DNA of 64,000 nucleotides from Brevibacillus massiliensis (lineage in GTDB: Bacteria; Bacillota; Bacilli; Brevibacillales; Brevibacillaceae). Shown piece after piece: positions 35,105 to 43,114 of this stretch (position 1 is the stretch's first letter; each line of letters starts with the position of its first letter). The notes under the pieces are model-generated. The model was not told the origin of the DNA. It was given only the letters and a program-made list of their open reading frames with translations, and did no database searches. The DNA lies in the NCBI RefSeq assembly GCF_000311785.1, contig NZ_HE978535.1, positions 571,922 to 635,921 on the forward strand, read 5' to 3'. The position numbers and the translations under genes are program-made.

Positions 35105-36340
35105 GTGAAAATCGGAGCTTTTGCAAGGCATTTTCATATCTCGATTGATACGGTCCGGTATTACACGGAGCTTGGTCTCCTGGTTCCCAACAAAAGGGAA
35201 AGCCAGCTTCAATTCGATCAAAATTGCTTGGATGACATGCATGTCATTCTCGAATTAAAAAAAATGCGCTTCACGCTCCAGGAGATTCACAAGATTCTCT
35301 CCTTGAAACGGATCACGCAATTTTCCGATATGGAAGATCTTCATTTTTTGGCGGTCATGCTGCAGGAAAAGCAGCGTCAGCTTAGTGGGGAACGCGATCA
35401 ACTCAACCAGTCCATCGAACAGATTGAGGAGAAGCTGCGCTCCATCAGCCGGCAGACCACCGTCGAAAACCGGACAGGGGTCCCGCTTGCTTTCCTTCCC
35501 TTGCTGGCTTGTCCGCACTGCCAGAAATCACTGGATTTGACTGATGCCTGCATTCAAAATCAGGAGGTATTCCACGCCAGTCTGCACTGCTCATGCGGTT
35601 ATCAGGCCAGCATCAAAGAAGGCACCCTGATCACCACTTCCTCTGTATTTCACACCTCCAAACTGCAGTACTCCATTTACGACCAAAACACATGGGACGA
35701 CCTCTCCCCAAGCCTGGTCAGCCTCTGGGAAAAAGGGAGCATGTGGATATATAAACACTTAATGGAACAGGAGCTGGCGAAACGCGTCATTTTAGAGACC
35801 AATGTCGATGTCTACGTGTTCCCCCCGAAACATTTTGCCACCCTGCTGTCTGATGCGCTCTATATTTTCAGCGGGCACGGAGTGGCGACGCTGTCCAAAC
35901 TGAAGAATAAAATCGAGCAGGTCAATCCTGACCTGCAAGCGCTGTACATCGTCAATAGCGATATGATGCTGCCCATCCGCCACGGTTCGATCGATTACGT
36001 GATGGATACCATCTCATTCAACGATTATTCCATGTTTGATCAAGTCTATCCGCTGGCGAAGCTGAATCCGTACTTGACGGAAAGAGCGCAAATATTGGGG
36101 AATCATATGTATTATCCGTCGGGCGCCCGATCCCTGGGCAACATCCCCAAGCTGTATCCCGATCCGCATCCCCGGAATTTCTTGCTGGACTACATGGAGC
36201 AGCATATCCAGCTGCATGGATTTGCCTTTCAAAAACGAGAGTACATAGGCTTTACGACAAACCCAGGCAAATATCTGGACTACCACATCAAGGGCGAGAA
36301 ACTTCATCTTGTCGCCTATCTGGCACGGAGGATTTCTTGA
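35105..36340 (+). CDS. MerR regulator fused to zinc ribbon and methyltransferase-like domain
   Basis: This 411-aa protein starts as a MerR regulator: winged helix MKIGAFARHFHISIDTVRYYTELGLL (given here only as a landmark at residues 1-26), and a dimerisation coiled coil ending near residue 118. A four-Cys zinc ribbon follows (CPHC at 136-139, HCSC at 161-164) of the kind found at the N-terminus of RlmA-type methyltransferases. A ~200-residue domain then resembles a class I SAM-methyltransferase, with GSIDYVMDTISFN at the post-IV position, but without a clear glycine-rich SAM loop. GGGAGG precedes the GTG start. It is divergent from the APC permease operon. It may sense a small molecule through the methyltransferase fold; catalysis is doubtful. 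Confidence 0.85.
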   Translation: MKIGAFARHFHISIDTVRYYTELGLLVPNKRESQLQFDQNCLDDMHVILELKKMRFTLQEIHKILSLKRITQFSDMEDLHFLAVMLQEKQRQLSGERDQLNQSIEQIEEKLRSISRQTTVENRTGVPLAFLPLLACPHCQKSLDLTDACIQNQEVFHASLHCSCGYQASIKEGTLITTSSVFHTSKLQYSIYDQNTWDDLSPSLVSLWEKGSMWIYKHLMEQELAKRVILETNVDVYVFPPKHFATLLSDALYIFSGHGVATLSKLKNKIEQVNPDLQALYIVNSDMMLPIRHGSIDYVMDTISFNDYSMFDQVYPLAKLNPYLTERAQILGNHMYYPSGARSLGNIPKLYPDPHPRNFLLDYMEQHIQLHGFAFQKREYIGFTTNPGKYLDYHIKGEKLHLVAYLARRIS

Positions 36341-36383
36341 TCCTGCCGCGCTGCACCTGTTCTCCCGCTTTCATCTAGGCATC

Positions 36384-37103
36384 TCATTGTTTCTTGCAGC
36401 GGGCGATAAATGCTTCAAACAGCCTTTTCATCAGAGGATTCGTGGCGGTCATTGATTCGGGATGCCACTGCACGCCGATGGCAAAAGAGGAGCCCGTGTA
36501 CTCGACTGCTTCAATGATGCCGTCGGAAGCTTTGGCAGCAACTTTCAAATCGTCGGCAACATCCTTCAGCGCCTGATGATGCAAACTGTTTACCCGGATC
36601 CGCTGCTCCCCCAGAATCTCAGCCAACCAGCTTCCCGGCTCAAGGGCAACCGCATGCGTATCCCGGCTCCGCTCCGCTTTTTGCGAGTGCTGCAGCGGCT
36701 CACTCCACTGACTGGGTATATCTTGGATCAATGTGCCGCCCAGGGCGACATTTAAAATCTGTACACCCCTGCAGACGGCGAGCAGCGGGATGTTGTGGTC
36801 CAGCGCATGCCGGATGAGCGCCAGTTCTGTTTCGTCCCGCTCCCGGTTGGTATAGCCCAGATGGGGATGCGGTTCCTCTCCGTAATAGAGCGGGTCGACG
36901 TCCTCGCCGCCGCTCATGATAATTCCGTCGCACAGAGCGGCAGCCTCAAGTGCGGCCTCCGGATTGATAAACGGCAGAACGATCGGGATTCCCCCCGCGG
37001 CCGCTACCGATCTATGGTAGTCATGATGTACGTAGACTCCTTCCATAAACGCATTGTGTTTGATGAAAGCTCCTGTGATTCCGATAACCGGTTTTTGCGG
37101 CAT
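36384..37103 (-). CDS. Peptidase C26 / gamma-glutamyl-GABA hydrolase-like (PuuD family)
   Basis: This 239-aa class I glutamine amidotransferase-like hydrolase cleaves gamma-glutamyl amides such as gamma-glutamyl-GABA. The nucleophile Cys111 is in LLAVCRGVQILN, and the His/Glu pair is in VQWHPES near residue 214. IMSGGEDVDP and GGTLIQDIP are standard for PuuD. The start has AAGGGG upstream. The stop is 44 bp from the convergent MerR-like gene. It fits the general theme of amide and amine use in this region. Confidence 0.92.
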   Translation of the reverse strand: MPQKPVIGITGAFIKHNAFMEGVYVHHDYHRSVAAAGGIPIVLPFINPEAALEAAALCDGIIMSGGEDVDPLYYGEEPHPHLGYTNRERDETELALIRHALDHNIPLLAVCRGVQILNVALGGTLIQDIPSQWSEPLQHSQKAERSRDTHAVALEPGSWLAEILGEQRIRVNSLHHQALKDVADDLKVAAKASDGIIEAVEYTGSSFAIGVQWHPESMTATNPLMKRLFEAFIARCKKQ

Positions 37104-37215
37104 TTGCCTTACCCCTTCCTATCTGTCGATTTCGTTTTGGCGACTTTTTGCAAACACAGATACATATTCTTGACGGCGAGTACAAGTCCTTCCTTTGGAG
37201 GGAGGAAACAGACAA

Positions 37216-37240
37216 AAGGTCTCCCAAAAATGGAGACCTT
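37216..37240 (-). terminator. Terminator after the M20 peptidase relic
   Basis: AAGGTCTCC and GGAGACCTT form a perfect 9-bp stem; on the minus strand it is followed by TTG. It lies 46 bp downstream of the relic stop at 37286. Confidence 0.6.
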
Positions 37241-37285
37241 CCTCACCTAAGAGTATCCGTCAGCGCTCCGGGACCACCAGCCTGC

Positions 37286-37565
37286 TTATCGCGCTTGCTG
37301 CCCGTGCAATGCGGTCAGGATTAAAGCCTTGGTCGTATTGTAAAAAGACTCCAGATTCACGTATTCGTTGGGGCCGTGGAGCTGGCCGCCCGAAGCGCCG
37401 AAGAGAAGCACCGGAATCTCCTTATCCGCGTAGAAGGCGGCATCGGAGACCGCGACGAAACCTTCGTAACGCGGACTGATGCCAAACGCTTCTGCACTTT
37501 TCGATACCGTTGTGACCAGCGGGTGGTCGAGCGGGGTGTTTACCGGCGGTCGCTTTCCTCTTCTT
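37286..37565 (-). pseudogene. M20 peptidase (ArgE/DapE-like) C-terminal remnant
   Basis: The minus strand reads PPVNTPLDHPLV, FVAVSDAAFYADKEIPVLLFG and QLHGPNEYVNLESF, ending KALILTALHGQQAR at 37286. These are the last ~90 residues of an M20 metallopeptidase, with the metal-binding His in the LHGPNEYV segment. The N-terminal two thirds are missing and the sequence fades out towards the ABC permease gene. No ORF of normal length exists. Confidence 0.78.
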
Positions 37566-37619
37566 TTTGTTGGGTCAGGGTATGTGCCGGCAGACTCTGC
37601 GTGTCTCTACAGCATAAAC

Positions 37620-40217
37620 CTATATACTCTCCTGCTTTAATGCATCGATAATGTTTTCCTTTTTTACTTTTGCACTGGAATACAGCATGGCTGAACTGAC
37701 GATGACAAATACGGCAGCGATGACAAAAACAATACTCACCCAGGGCAGCGCGAATCCGTAGCTAAATTTGTTCATCAAGGCCCGATGGATCAATAACATC
37801 ACGACAAAGCTGATGGGAAGCCCGAAAGCCAGCGCCTTGATCCCGTAAAAAATACTTTCGTAATGCATCATTTTCGTAAAGCCTTTTGGCGTAATTCCAA
37901 CGGATTTCAGCATGGCAAATTCCCGTTTGCGCAGGGATATGCTGGTGGAGATCGTATTGAAAATATTCGCGATCGAAATCGCCGAAATCAATACGATAAA
38001 GCCATACGAGAAGACGGACATCAGCATTATCCTCTGTTCATCCTGTTTTCTCGATTGATACATATTCGAAACATGCAAATTCGGCTCGTTCATTTCTTCA
38101 ATTTCCTGTTGTGTTTTCACCGGATCTGTACTTTTCAGAAAGAGATATGTCTGTATGTTGGCTTTCTTTATATTGTCTCTCAGTTGATCCATGACTCGTT
38201 TCGAGACGATGAGATTTAACCCGCCTACCCCCGCCGACTCTGGATGAATCCCCATCGGATATTGGTCGGTCAACGCAGCAATTTTCACTTGGGGTAAACC
38301 TGTCTCGTTTCCTGTTTCGCCATCTATATCGGTCAAATCGATACTTTGTCCGACATTCGCATGAATGGCTTTCGTTTTGACATACTTTTCCGTATCCATA
38401 TCCCTATAACGGATCGTATCGATCACGATCGCAGCCAAATGATCCGGATCGGTCAGCTGTTCGTAATCTGCACCAACCGCTTTTGCATAAGCTTGCAGGT
38501 TGGAATCGTCCAAGGCATTTACCAGAATATAGTAAGGATATTTTCCGTCCCGCAGAATACCCGGATCCCGCTTTACCGCTTCCTGCAATTCGTCGGCGAT
38601 TGCTGCTTGTTCAATCCAGGCATTCACATTTAGCCCGTGGATGACGCTGTATTCTGTTACATCATCAAGGGATGCGATCGATCTGATCAACGAATCATCC
38701 AGTTCTTTTTCATCGAAGTACCATGCTTGGATATCGTAATTTACGCCTTCCTGCGAGAGTGCCAGGGATTCTTTCAAATTGGCGGTAAAAAAGGATACCG
38801 TTAAAAACAGAACAATACTGATGACGAGCGAAAATACGGTGGCGTGGTATCTGCGTTTGTTCCTCTTTAGGTTTTTCAGCCCGATCTCCGCTTCGATACC
38901 GAAGAGCTTGCGAATGAACGTAGACGTTTTCACCGCCTTGCTGGTCAGTTTCACATCCGTTGTTTGCCTGATCGCATCAATGGCGGAGATTCTGGATGCC
39001 TTGATGGCAGGGAGATAGGTTGAAATGAAGATCGTCATCATGGAAACTGCACTGGCGATCAGGAGCGATAATGGCGTGACGATGAGCGTCAGCTTTTCCG
39101 TAATCCCCAATGCTCCTTGAATGATGGAGTTAATGAACCAAAAGGTAATGCCAATCCCGACAAGACCGCAGATGATTCCGATGGGAATACTGATCAAGCC
39201 AATGACGACGCCCTCAAAAAAGACGGAATTTCTCTTCTGCCTCTTCGTGGCCCCTACGCTCGCAAGCATGCCCAAATGACGGGAGCGCTCCGAGACGGAA
39301 ATCGCGAATGCATTGTAGATCAACGAGACCGAGCCAATGATAATGACCGCCATGATGATGGCTGACAGGGGATAAAGTGTGCTGCTCAAGCCTTCGCTTT
39401 TGATCGCGCCGTAATAGCGAAGCAATTCATTATTATACTGGACGGATTCGATGTTGTTTTTCTCCGCCATATTTTCCGCATGAGCAAACAAGGAACGATT
39501 GACTTTTTGCAGGACAACCGCGGCATTGACTTTATCGCTTGCTCCCATGATGTTTTCATCGACATAGCTAATAATGGTATACCCCGGCGCCCACGTCGGC
39601 TCCCAGGTGGGGCGTTTCATGTAGCCTACGACCGTGTAGTTTCTCGTTGTCGTATTTTTTAAGGTTTCGGTCATTTCGCCATCTGCCATGCGCAATGATT
39701 CAAATTGGTCCAGCGGTTGATCATTGTCTTCCGAGAATCGCTGGCCAACATGCAGGGTGAGATGATCGCCAATCTCGTATTTTACCTTGGCGTTCGCAGC
39801 GATATCCTCTGAAATAACCACTTCATGGTCTGTTTGCGGAAGCCGCCCCTTGCTGAGTTCAATCGGAAATTGTTGAAATCCTTGTGAGTTGTACTCCTTG
39901 ATGAATACATAGGGCTTGTGATTATTTTGGCTCCCTTCCAACAGGGCATAGCCGCGATCCCGCGAGATCGCAACGGTTTTTGTTGCGTCATCATTTTTGA
40001 TCGCTTCAAGCTGTTTGGTGTTCACATCTTTGTAGAGGACATGCCATTCTCCACCATCTGCGATTGTCTGCCGTTTCATCAAATCCAAAAAGGAGACACC
40101 AAGTGTTGCGACAGCCGTCACCATAGCGACCGAAATAATGACGCCAATGACCGTCACAAGCGTTCGTCTCTTGTTTTGCTTTAAATGTCTGATCGTCAGT
40201 TTATTGACAATATTCAC
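37620..40217 (-). CDS. MacB/FtsX-type ABC transporter permease
   Basis: This 865-aa permease has an N-terminal membrane segment followed by a large extracytoplasmic MacB-like domain. It has two FtsX blocks of membrane segments, around residues 280-410 and at the C-terminus (~750-860), with a second N-terminal-like segment after KRNKRRYHATVFSLVISIVL. This duplicated layout is common in Firmicutes peptide-sensing or lipid-handling transporters and differs from ten-segment BceB proteins. The GTG start overlaps the ATPase stop as GTGA. It probably removes an envelope-active peptide or moves a lipoprotein/lipid; the cargo is unknown. Confidence 0.9.
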   Translation of the reverse strand: MNIVNKLTIRHLKQNKRRTLVTVIGVIISVAMVTAVATLGVSFLDLMKRQTIADGGEWHVLYKDVNTKQLEAIKNDDATKTVAISRDRGYALLEGSQNNHKPYVFIKEYNSQGFQQFPIELSKGRLPQTDHEVVISEDIAANAKVKYEIGDHLTLHVGQRFSEDNDQPLDQFESLRMADGEMTETLKNTTTRNYTVVGYMKRPTWEPTWAPGYTIISYVDENIMGASDKVNAAVVLQKVNRSLFAHAENMAEKNNIESVQYNNELLRYYGAIKSEGLSSTLYPLSAIIMAVIIIGSVSLIYNAFAISVSERSRHLGMLASVGATKRQKRNSVFFEGVVIGLISIPIGIICGLVGIGITFWFINSIIQGALGITEKLTLIVTPLSLLIASAVSMMTIFISTYLPAIKASRISAIDAIRQTTDVKLTSKAVKTSTFIRKLFGIEAEIGLKNLKRNKRRYHATVFSLVISIVLFLTVSFFTANLKESLALSQEGVNYDIQAWYFDEKELDDSLIRSIASLDDVTEYSVIHGLNVNAWIEQAAIADELQEAVKRDPGILRDGKYPYYILVNALDDSNLQAYAKAVGADYEQLTDPDHLAAIVIDTIRYRDMDTEKYVKTKAIHANVGQSIDLTDIDGETGNETGLPQVKIAALTDQYPMGIHPESAGVGGLNLIVSKRVMDQLRDNIKKANIQTYLFLKSTDPVKTQQEIEEMNEPNLHVSNMYQSRKQDEQRIMLMSVFSYGFIVLISAISIANIFNTISTSISLRKREFAMLKSVGITPKGFTKMMHYESIFYGIKALAFGLPISFVVMLLIHRALMNKFSYGFALPWVSIVFVIAAVFVIVSSAMLYSSAKVKKENIIDALKQESI

Positions 40218-40897
40218 GGGCGAATCACCTCATCTTTGGCAATCCTTCCGTCTTCAATCGCAATGATCCTGTCAGCCTGCAGAGCAATTCGCTCATCATG
40301 GGTAATGACGATCAATGTCTGATGATAGGTTTTGTTAAACACTTTTAACAGGTCGATGATTTCACTGCTATTCTTGCTGTCCAGGTTGCCGGTCGGCTCG
40401 TCAGCCAGCATAATCGCGGGATTGTTGATCAGCGCCCTGCCAATCGAGACCCGCTGCTGCTGTCCGCCGGAAAGCTGATTGGGCAGATGGTGTAAACGAT
40501 TTTCCAGATGCAGCTTCTTCACGATCTCATCAAAATGGTTCTTGTCTACCTTCTGTTCGTCAAGCAAGAGCGGCAGCGTGATATTCTCTTCAACCGTCAA
40601 GACGGGAATCAGGTTGTAGAACTGGTAGATCAAGCCGATTTGCCTGCGTCTAAAGATGGCCAGCTGGGTTTCATCCAGGCTGTATATGTCCGTGTTATCG
40701 ACGAGGACTTTTCCGTTTGTCGGCCTGTCCACACCGCCCAGCAAATGCAGAAGCGTTGATTTCCCCGATCCGGATGGGCCAATAATCGCGACAAATTCCC
40801 CTTTTTTGACCGAAAAAGAAACATCGTCAAGTGCCCTTACCGCCGTTTCGCCCTTTCCATATAATTTGGATAGATGTTCAATTCTCAAGATTTCCAT
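40214..40897 (-). CDS. ABC transporter ATP-binding protein (MacB/LolD-type)
   Basis: This 227-aa ATPase carries all motifs: Walker A GPSGSGKST, Q-loop YQFYNLIP, signature LSGGQQQRVSIGRAL, Walker B MLADEPTGNLD and H-loop VITHDER. It is the partner of the overlapping permease gene. GGAGG is six bases before the start. It is 93 bp downstream of the histidine kinase gene, whose system probably controls it. Confidence 0.95.
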   Translation of the reverse strand: MEILRIEHLSKLYGKGETAVRALDDVSFSVKKGEFVAIIGPSGSGKSTLLHLLGGVDRPTNGKVLVDNTDIYSLDETQLAIFRRRQIGLIYQFYNLIPVLTVEENITLPLLLDEQKVDKNHFDEIVKKLHLENRLHHLPNQLSGGQQQRVSIGRALINNPAIMLADEPTGNLDSKNSSEIIDLLKVFNKTYHQTLIVITHDERIALQADRIIAIEDGRIAKDEVIRP

Positions 40898-40990
40898 TGT
40901 AAAACCTCCATCATTTTACCGATGGTTCCATCTTATCTGTCCAAAATGACTTTCAAGTGACTGTGAAAATGACAATTTCGTCACTTGCGG

Positions 40991-41992
40991 TTAAATTACT
41001 TGCTTGTAAAATTTAATCCGAAACTGCGTGCCCCCTTTGCTGCCGCTGGAAACATCAATCACTCCGTTTTGTCTTGCAATAATGCTGTGAGCCATCGCAA
41101 GACCAATGCCGATGCTGCCCTCGCTGGCATTCTTCCCCTTGTAGAAACGCTTGAATACATAGGGAATGTCTTCCTTGGGAATTCCTGTCCCGTTATCAGC
41201 GATTACAATTTCTGTAAATAGTGCGTTTTCGAAAAAAGAAATGGCGATTTCTCCGCCTTCAGGAGTGTGCTCCACACAGTTTTTCAAAATATTGATGACG
41301 GCTTCAGCGGTCCAATTGAGATCGCCAAGAAAGGTGACTTTGTCGTCACCCTTGATCGAAACCGTTTGTGCTTTAATATCCATCGGAATCAGAACCGGCC
41401 CTAACGCCTTTTGGATAAGCTCTCCGATCTTGACTTGATCTTTTTTGAATAGAACCGTCCCCGCATCGATTTTCGAGAGCTTTAATAAAGAAGAGACAAG
41501 CCAATCGATTCGTTCAAGCTGAATCCGAATATTGCGGGTGAACTCCATTCTTTTTGCGACAGGCAGTTTGGGGTCGCCGAGCAGATCTGCCATGACCGTC
41601 ATGGAGGTAAGCGGCGTTTTGAGCTGATGGGATATATCGGAAATGGCATCCGTGAGCTGAATTTTGTCTTGCTGTAAAAGGGATCTTTGCTCCGACAGCA
41701 TGAGCGTCACTTTGTAAATGTCATTTTTTAAAATACTCAGCTCGCCTTCCTTATTATCTCGAACATCAAGTGAATCATTTCCACTGCTAATCTGCCGCAA
41801 GTAGAGGGACAGCTTCTCGATTTCGCGATATCTCCACTTCGTAAAGACCAAACTGCTTCCCATGAGCAAGGCAGACGTGATCAAAACGAGCACCGCGGCT
41901 GCAGATGAAAGAAAGGCAGCAGCGACGATCGCCGCCAAACTGATGGAGCACATGACCAGCAAGAGAATCTGAATCTCCCGATTTCGCAGCAT
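40991..41992 (-). CDS. Sensor histidine kinase with two membrane segments and short loop
   Basis: This 333-aa kinase has two N-terminal membrane helices joined by almost no external loop (residues ~8-50), then a HAMP-like linker. The dimerisation box has His122 (SDISHQLKTPLTSM), and the ATPase domain has N-box ILKNCVEHTPEG, G1 IADNGTGIP and G2 GIGLAMA. The lack of an external sensor domain resembles intramembrane-sensing kinases, which often read the state of a partner ABC transporter. It starts one base after the response regulator stop, so both are co-translated, and the ABC genes follow. Confidence 0.92.
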   Translation of the reverse strand: MLRNREIQILLLVMCSISLAAIVAAAFLSSAAAVLVLITSALLMGSSLVFTKWRYREIEKLSLYLRQISSGNDSLDVRDNKEGELSILKNDIYKVTLMLSEQRSLLQQDKIQLTDAISDISHQLKTPLTSMTVMADLLGDPKLPVAKRMEFTRNIRIQLERIDWLVSSLLKLSKIDAGTVLFKKDQVKIGELIQKALGPVLIPMDIKAQTVSIKGDDKVTFLGDLNWTAEAVINILKNCVEHTPEGGEIAISFFENALFTEIVIADNGTGIPKEDIPYVFKRFYKGKNASEGSIGIGLAMAHSIIARQNGVIDVSSGSKGGTQFRIKFYKQVI

Positions 41993-41993
41993 G

Positions 41994-42704
41994 CTAATCC
42001 CCCACCTTATAGCCCAGACCGCGCACGGTTTTGATCAGCGTCGGATCTTGCGGATGATCCTCCAGCTTCTCCCTCAGCCTCTTGATATAAACGGTTAGCG
42101 TATTATCATTGACGAAGTCGCCGGCCACATCCCATATCTGCTCTAAAAGCTGATTTCTTGAAAGGACTTGTCCAATATGGTTGCCGAAGACGAGCAGCAA
42201 GCGATACTCTAGCGCCGTCAAGGGAATTTCGGCGCCATTCTTGTAAACCTTTCCTTCAAGCGTATTGATGCGGACATTTTTTATGTCGATGACCGCTTTT
42301 GTCTGAGACGGCTTGTGGTATCTCCGCAAGACTGACTTGATCCGCGAGAGAAGCTCGCGAATGCGGAAGGGCTTTGTAATGTAATCATCGGCTCCCATGT
42401 CAAGCCCCATGACGACATTCCCCTCATCATCTATCACCGTTAAGAAAATAACGGGAATATCCCTCTGCTTTTTTACCAGCTGGCACAGTTCATAGCCGCT
42501 TCCGTCCGGGAGGGACAAATCAAACAAACATAGAGCGAATTGATCGATTTGTTCAGCCAATACTTTTTTTGCAGATGCAACATCATGGCAAATGACGGTA
42601 GAAAAGTGATCTTGCTGCAGCGAATATTCAAGACCGGACGCGATCGTTTTATCGTCTTCCACGAGCAAAATTTTCATCTGATGATCATCCTCACTACATT
42701 TCAT
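41994..42704 (-). CDS. OmpR/PhoB-family response regulator
   Basis: This ~236-aa regulator has a receiver domain (ILLVEDDKTIASGL; phospho-Asp in LCLFDLSLPDGSG; Lys in DYITKPF) and an OmpR winged helix (LTALEYRLLLVF, VYIKRLREKLEDHP, VRGLGYKVGD). The ATG at 42704 has AGGGAGGA seven bases upstream; a second Met at 42677, directly before the receiver, would give a shorter protein. It is the first gene of a four-gene unit with kinase and ABC transporter, a common antimicrobial-peptide or envelope-stress module. Confidence 0.94.
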   Translation of the reverse strand: MKCSEDDHQMKILLVEDDKTIASGLEYSLQQDHFSTVICHDVASAKKVLAEQIDQFALCLFDLSLPDGSGYELCQLVKKQRDIPVIFLTVIDDEGNVVMGLDMGADDYITKPFRIRELLSRIKSVLRRYHKPSQTKAVIDIKNVRINTLEGKVYKNGAEIPLTALEYRLLLVFGNHIGQVLSRNQLLEQIWDVAGDFVNDNTLTVYIKRLREKLEDHPQDPTLIKTVRGLGYKVGD

Positions 42705-42780
42705 GGGTATGTCCTCCCTAAATGTAACAGAAAATGAATGGAAAATCTTTTTCCAAACGCGAAAGTATGAATTTGGCAAA

Positions 42781-42821
42781 CAAAAACACCCTTGCCCCAT
42801 CACTTTCGTCGGCAAGGGTGT
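42781..42821 (-). terminator. Strong terminator upstream of the two-component operon
   Basis: Minus-strand ACACCCTTGCC and GGCAAGGGTGT form an 11-bp stem followed by TTTTTG. It is placed after the short relic at 42830-42939 and isolates the downstream response regulator gene. Confidence 0.9.
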
Positions 42822-42829
42822 GTGGAAAT

Positions 42830-42939
42830 CCAGCCTCCGTCATTTTGCGGGCTTGTTCCTCGTCAAATACATAGGGCGCAGTAAGCAAGCCTAATTCGTG
42901 GGCATGGCGGATCATGTCAGTGATTTTTCCATCACCCAC
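42830..42939 (-). pseudogene. PEP hydrolase-like TIM-barrel protein remnant (tentative)
   Basis: The frame reads MIRHAHELGLLTAPYVFDEEQARKMTEAG, resembling the end of a barrel segment in the phosphoenolpyruvate hydrolase-like family (MIRLAHELDLLTTPYVF..EEA..MAEAGAD). After that the frame simply translates a terminator. About 35 residues remain of a protein of ~270, so this is a gene fragment lying just in front of the terminator. Confidence 0.45.
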
Positions 42940-43001
42940 TAGTATGTTGAACTCTTATACGTTATGTTTGCGCCTTGCCTTTCCGAGGGGAAATGTGGCA
43001 G

Positions 43002-43048
43002 AAAAAATGCAGCGGCTGCTTCCTGGCAAGGTACCAGGCATCAGCCGC
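43002..43048 (-). terminator. Terminator after the YcdB/YcdC-like gene
   Basis: Minus-strand GCGGCTGATGCCTGG pairs with CCAGGAAGCAGCCGC with two mismatches around TACCTTG, followed by TGCATTTTTT. It lies 67 bp behind the stop at 43115. Confidence 0.85.
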
Positions 43049-43114
43049 GCCTTAATCGCCTACTTAGTGGTTGTCTGCTTGACAGGGTTATGCCTGTTTT
43101 CTTACGTCCTGTTT

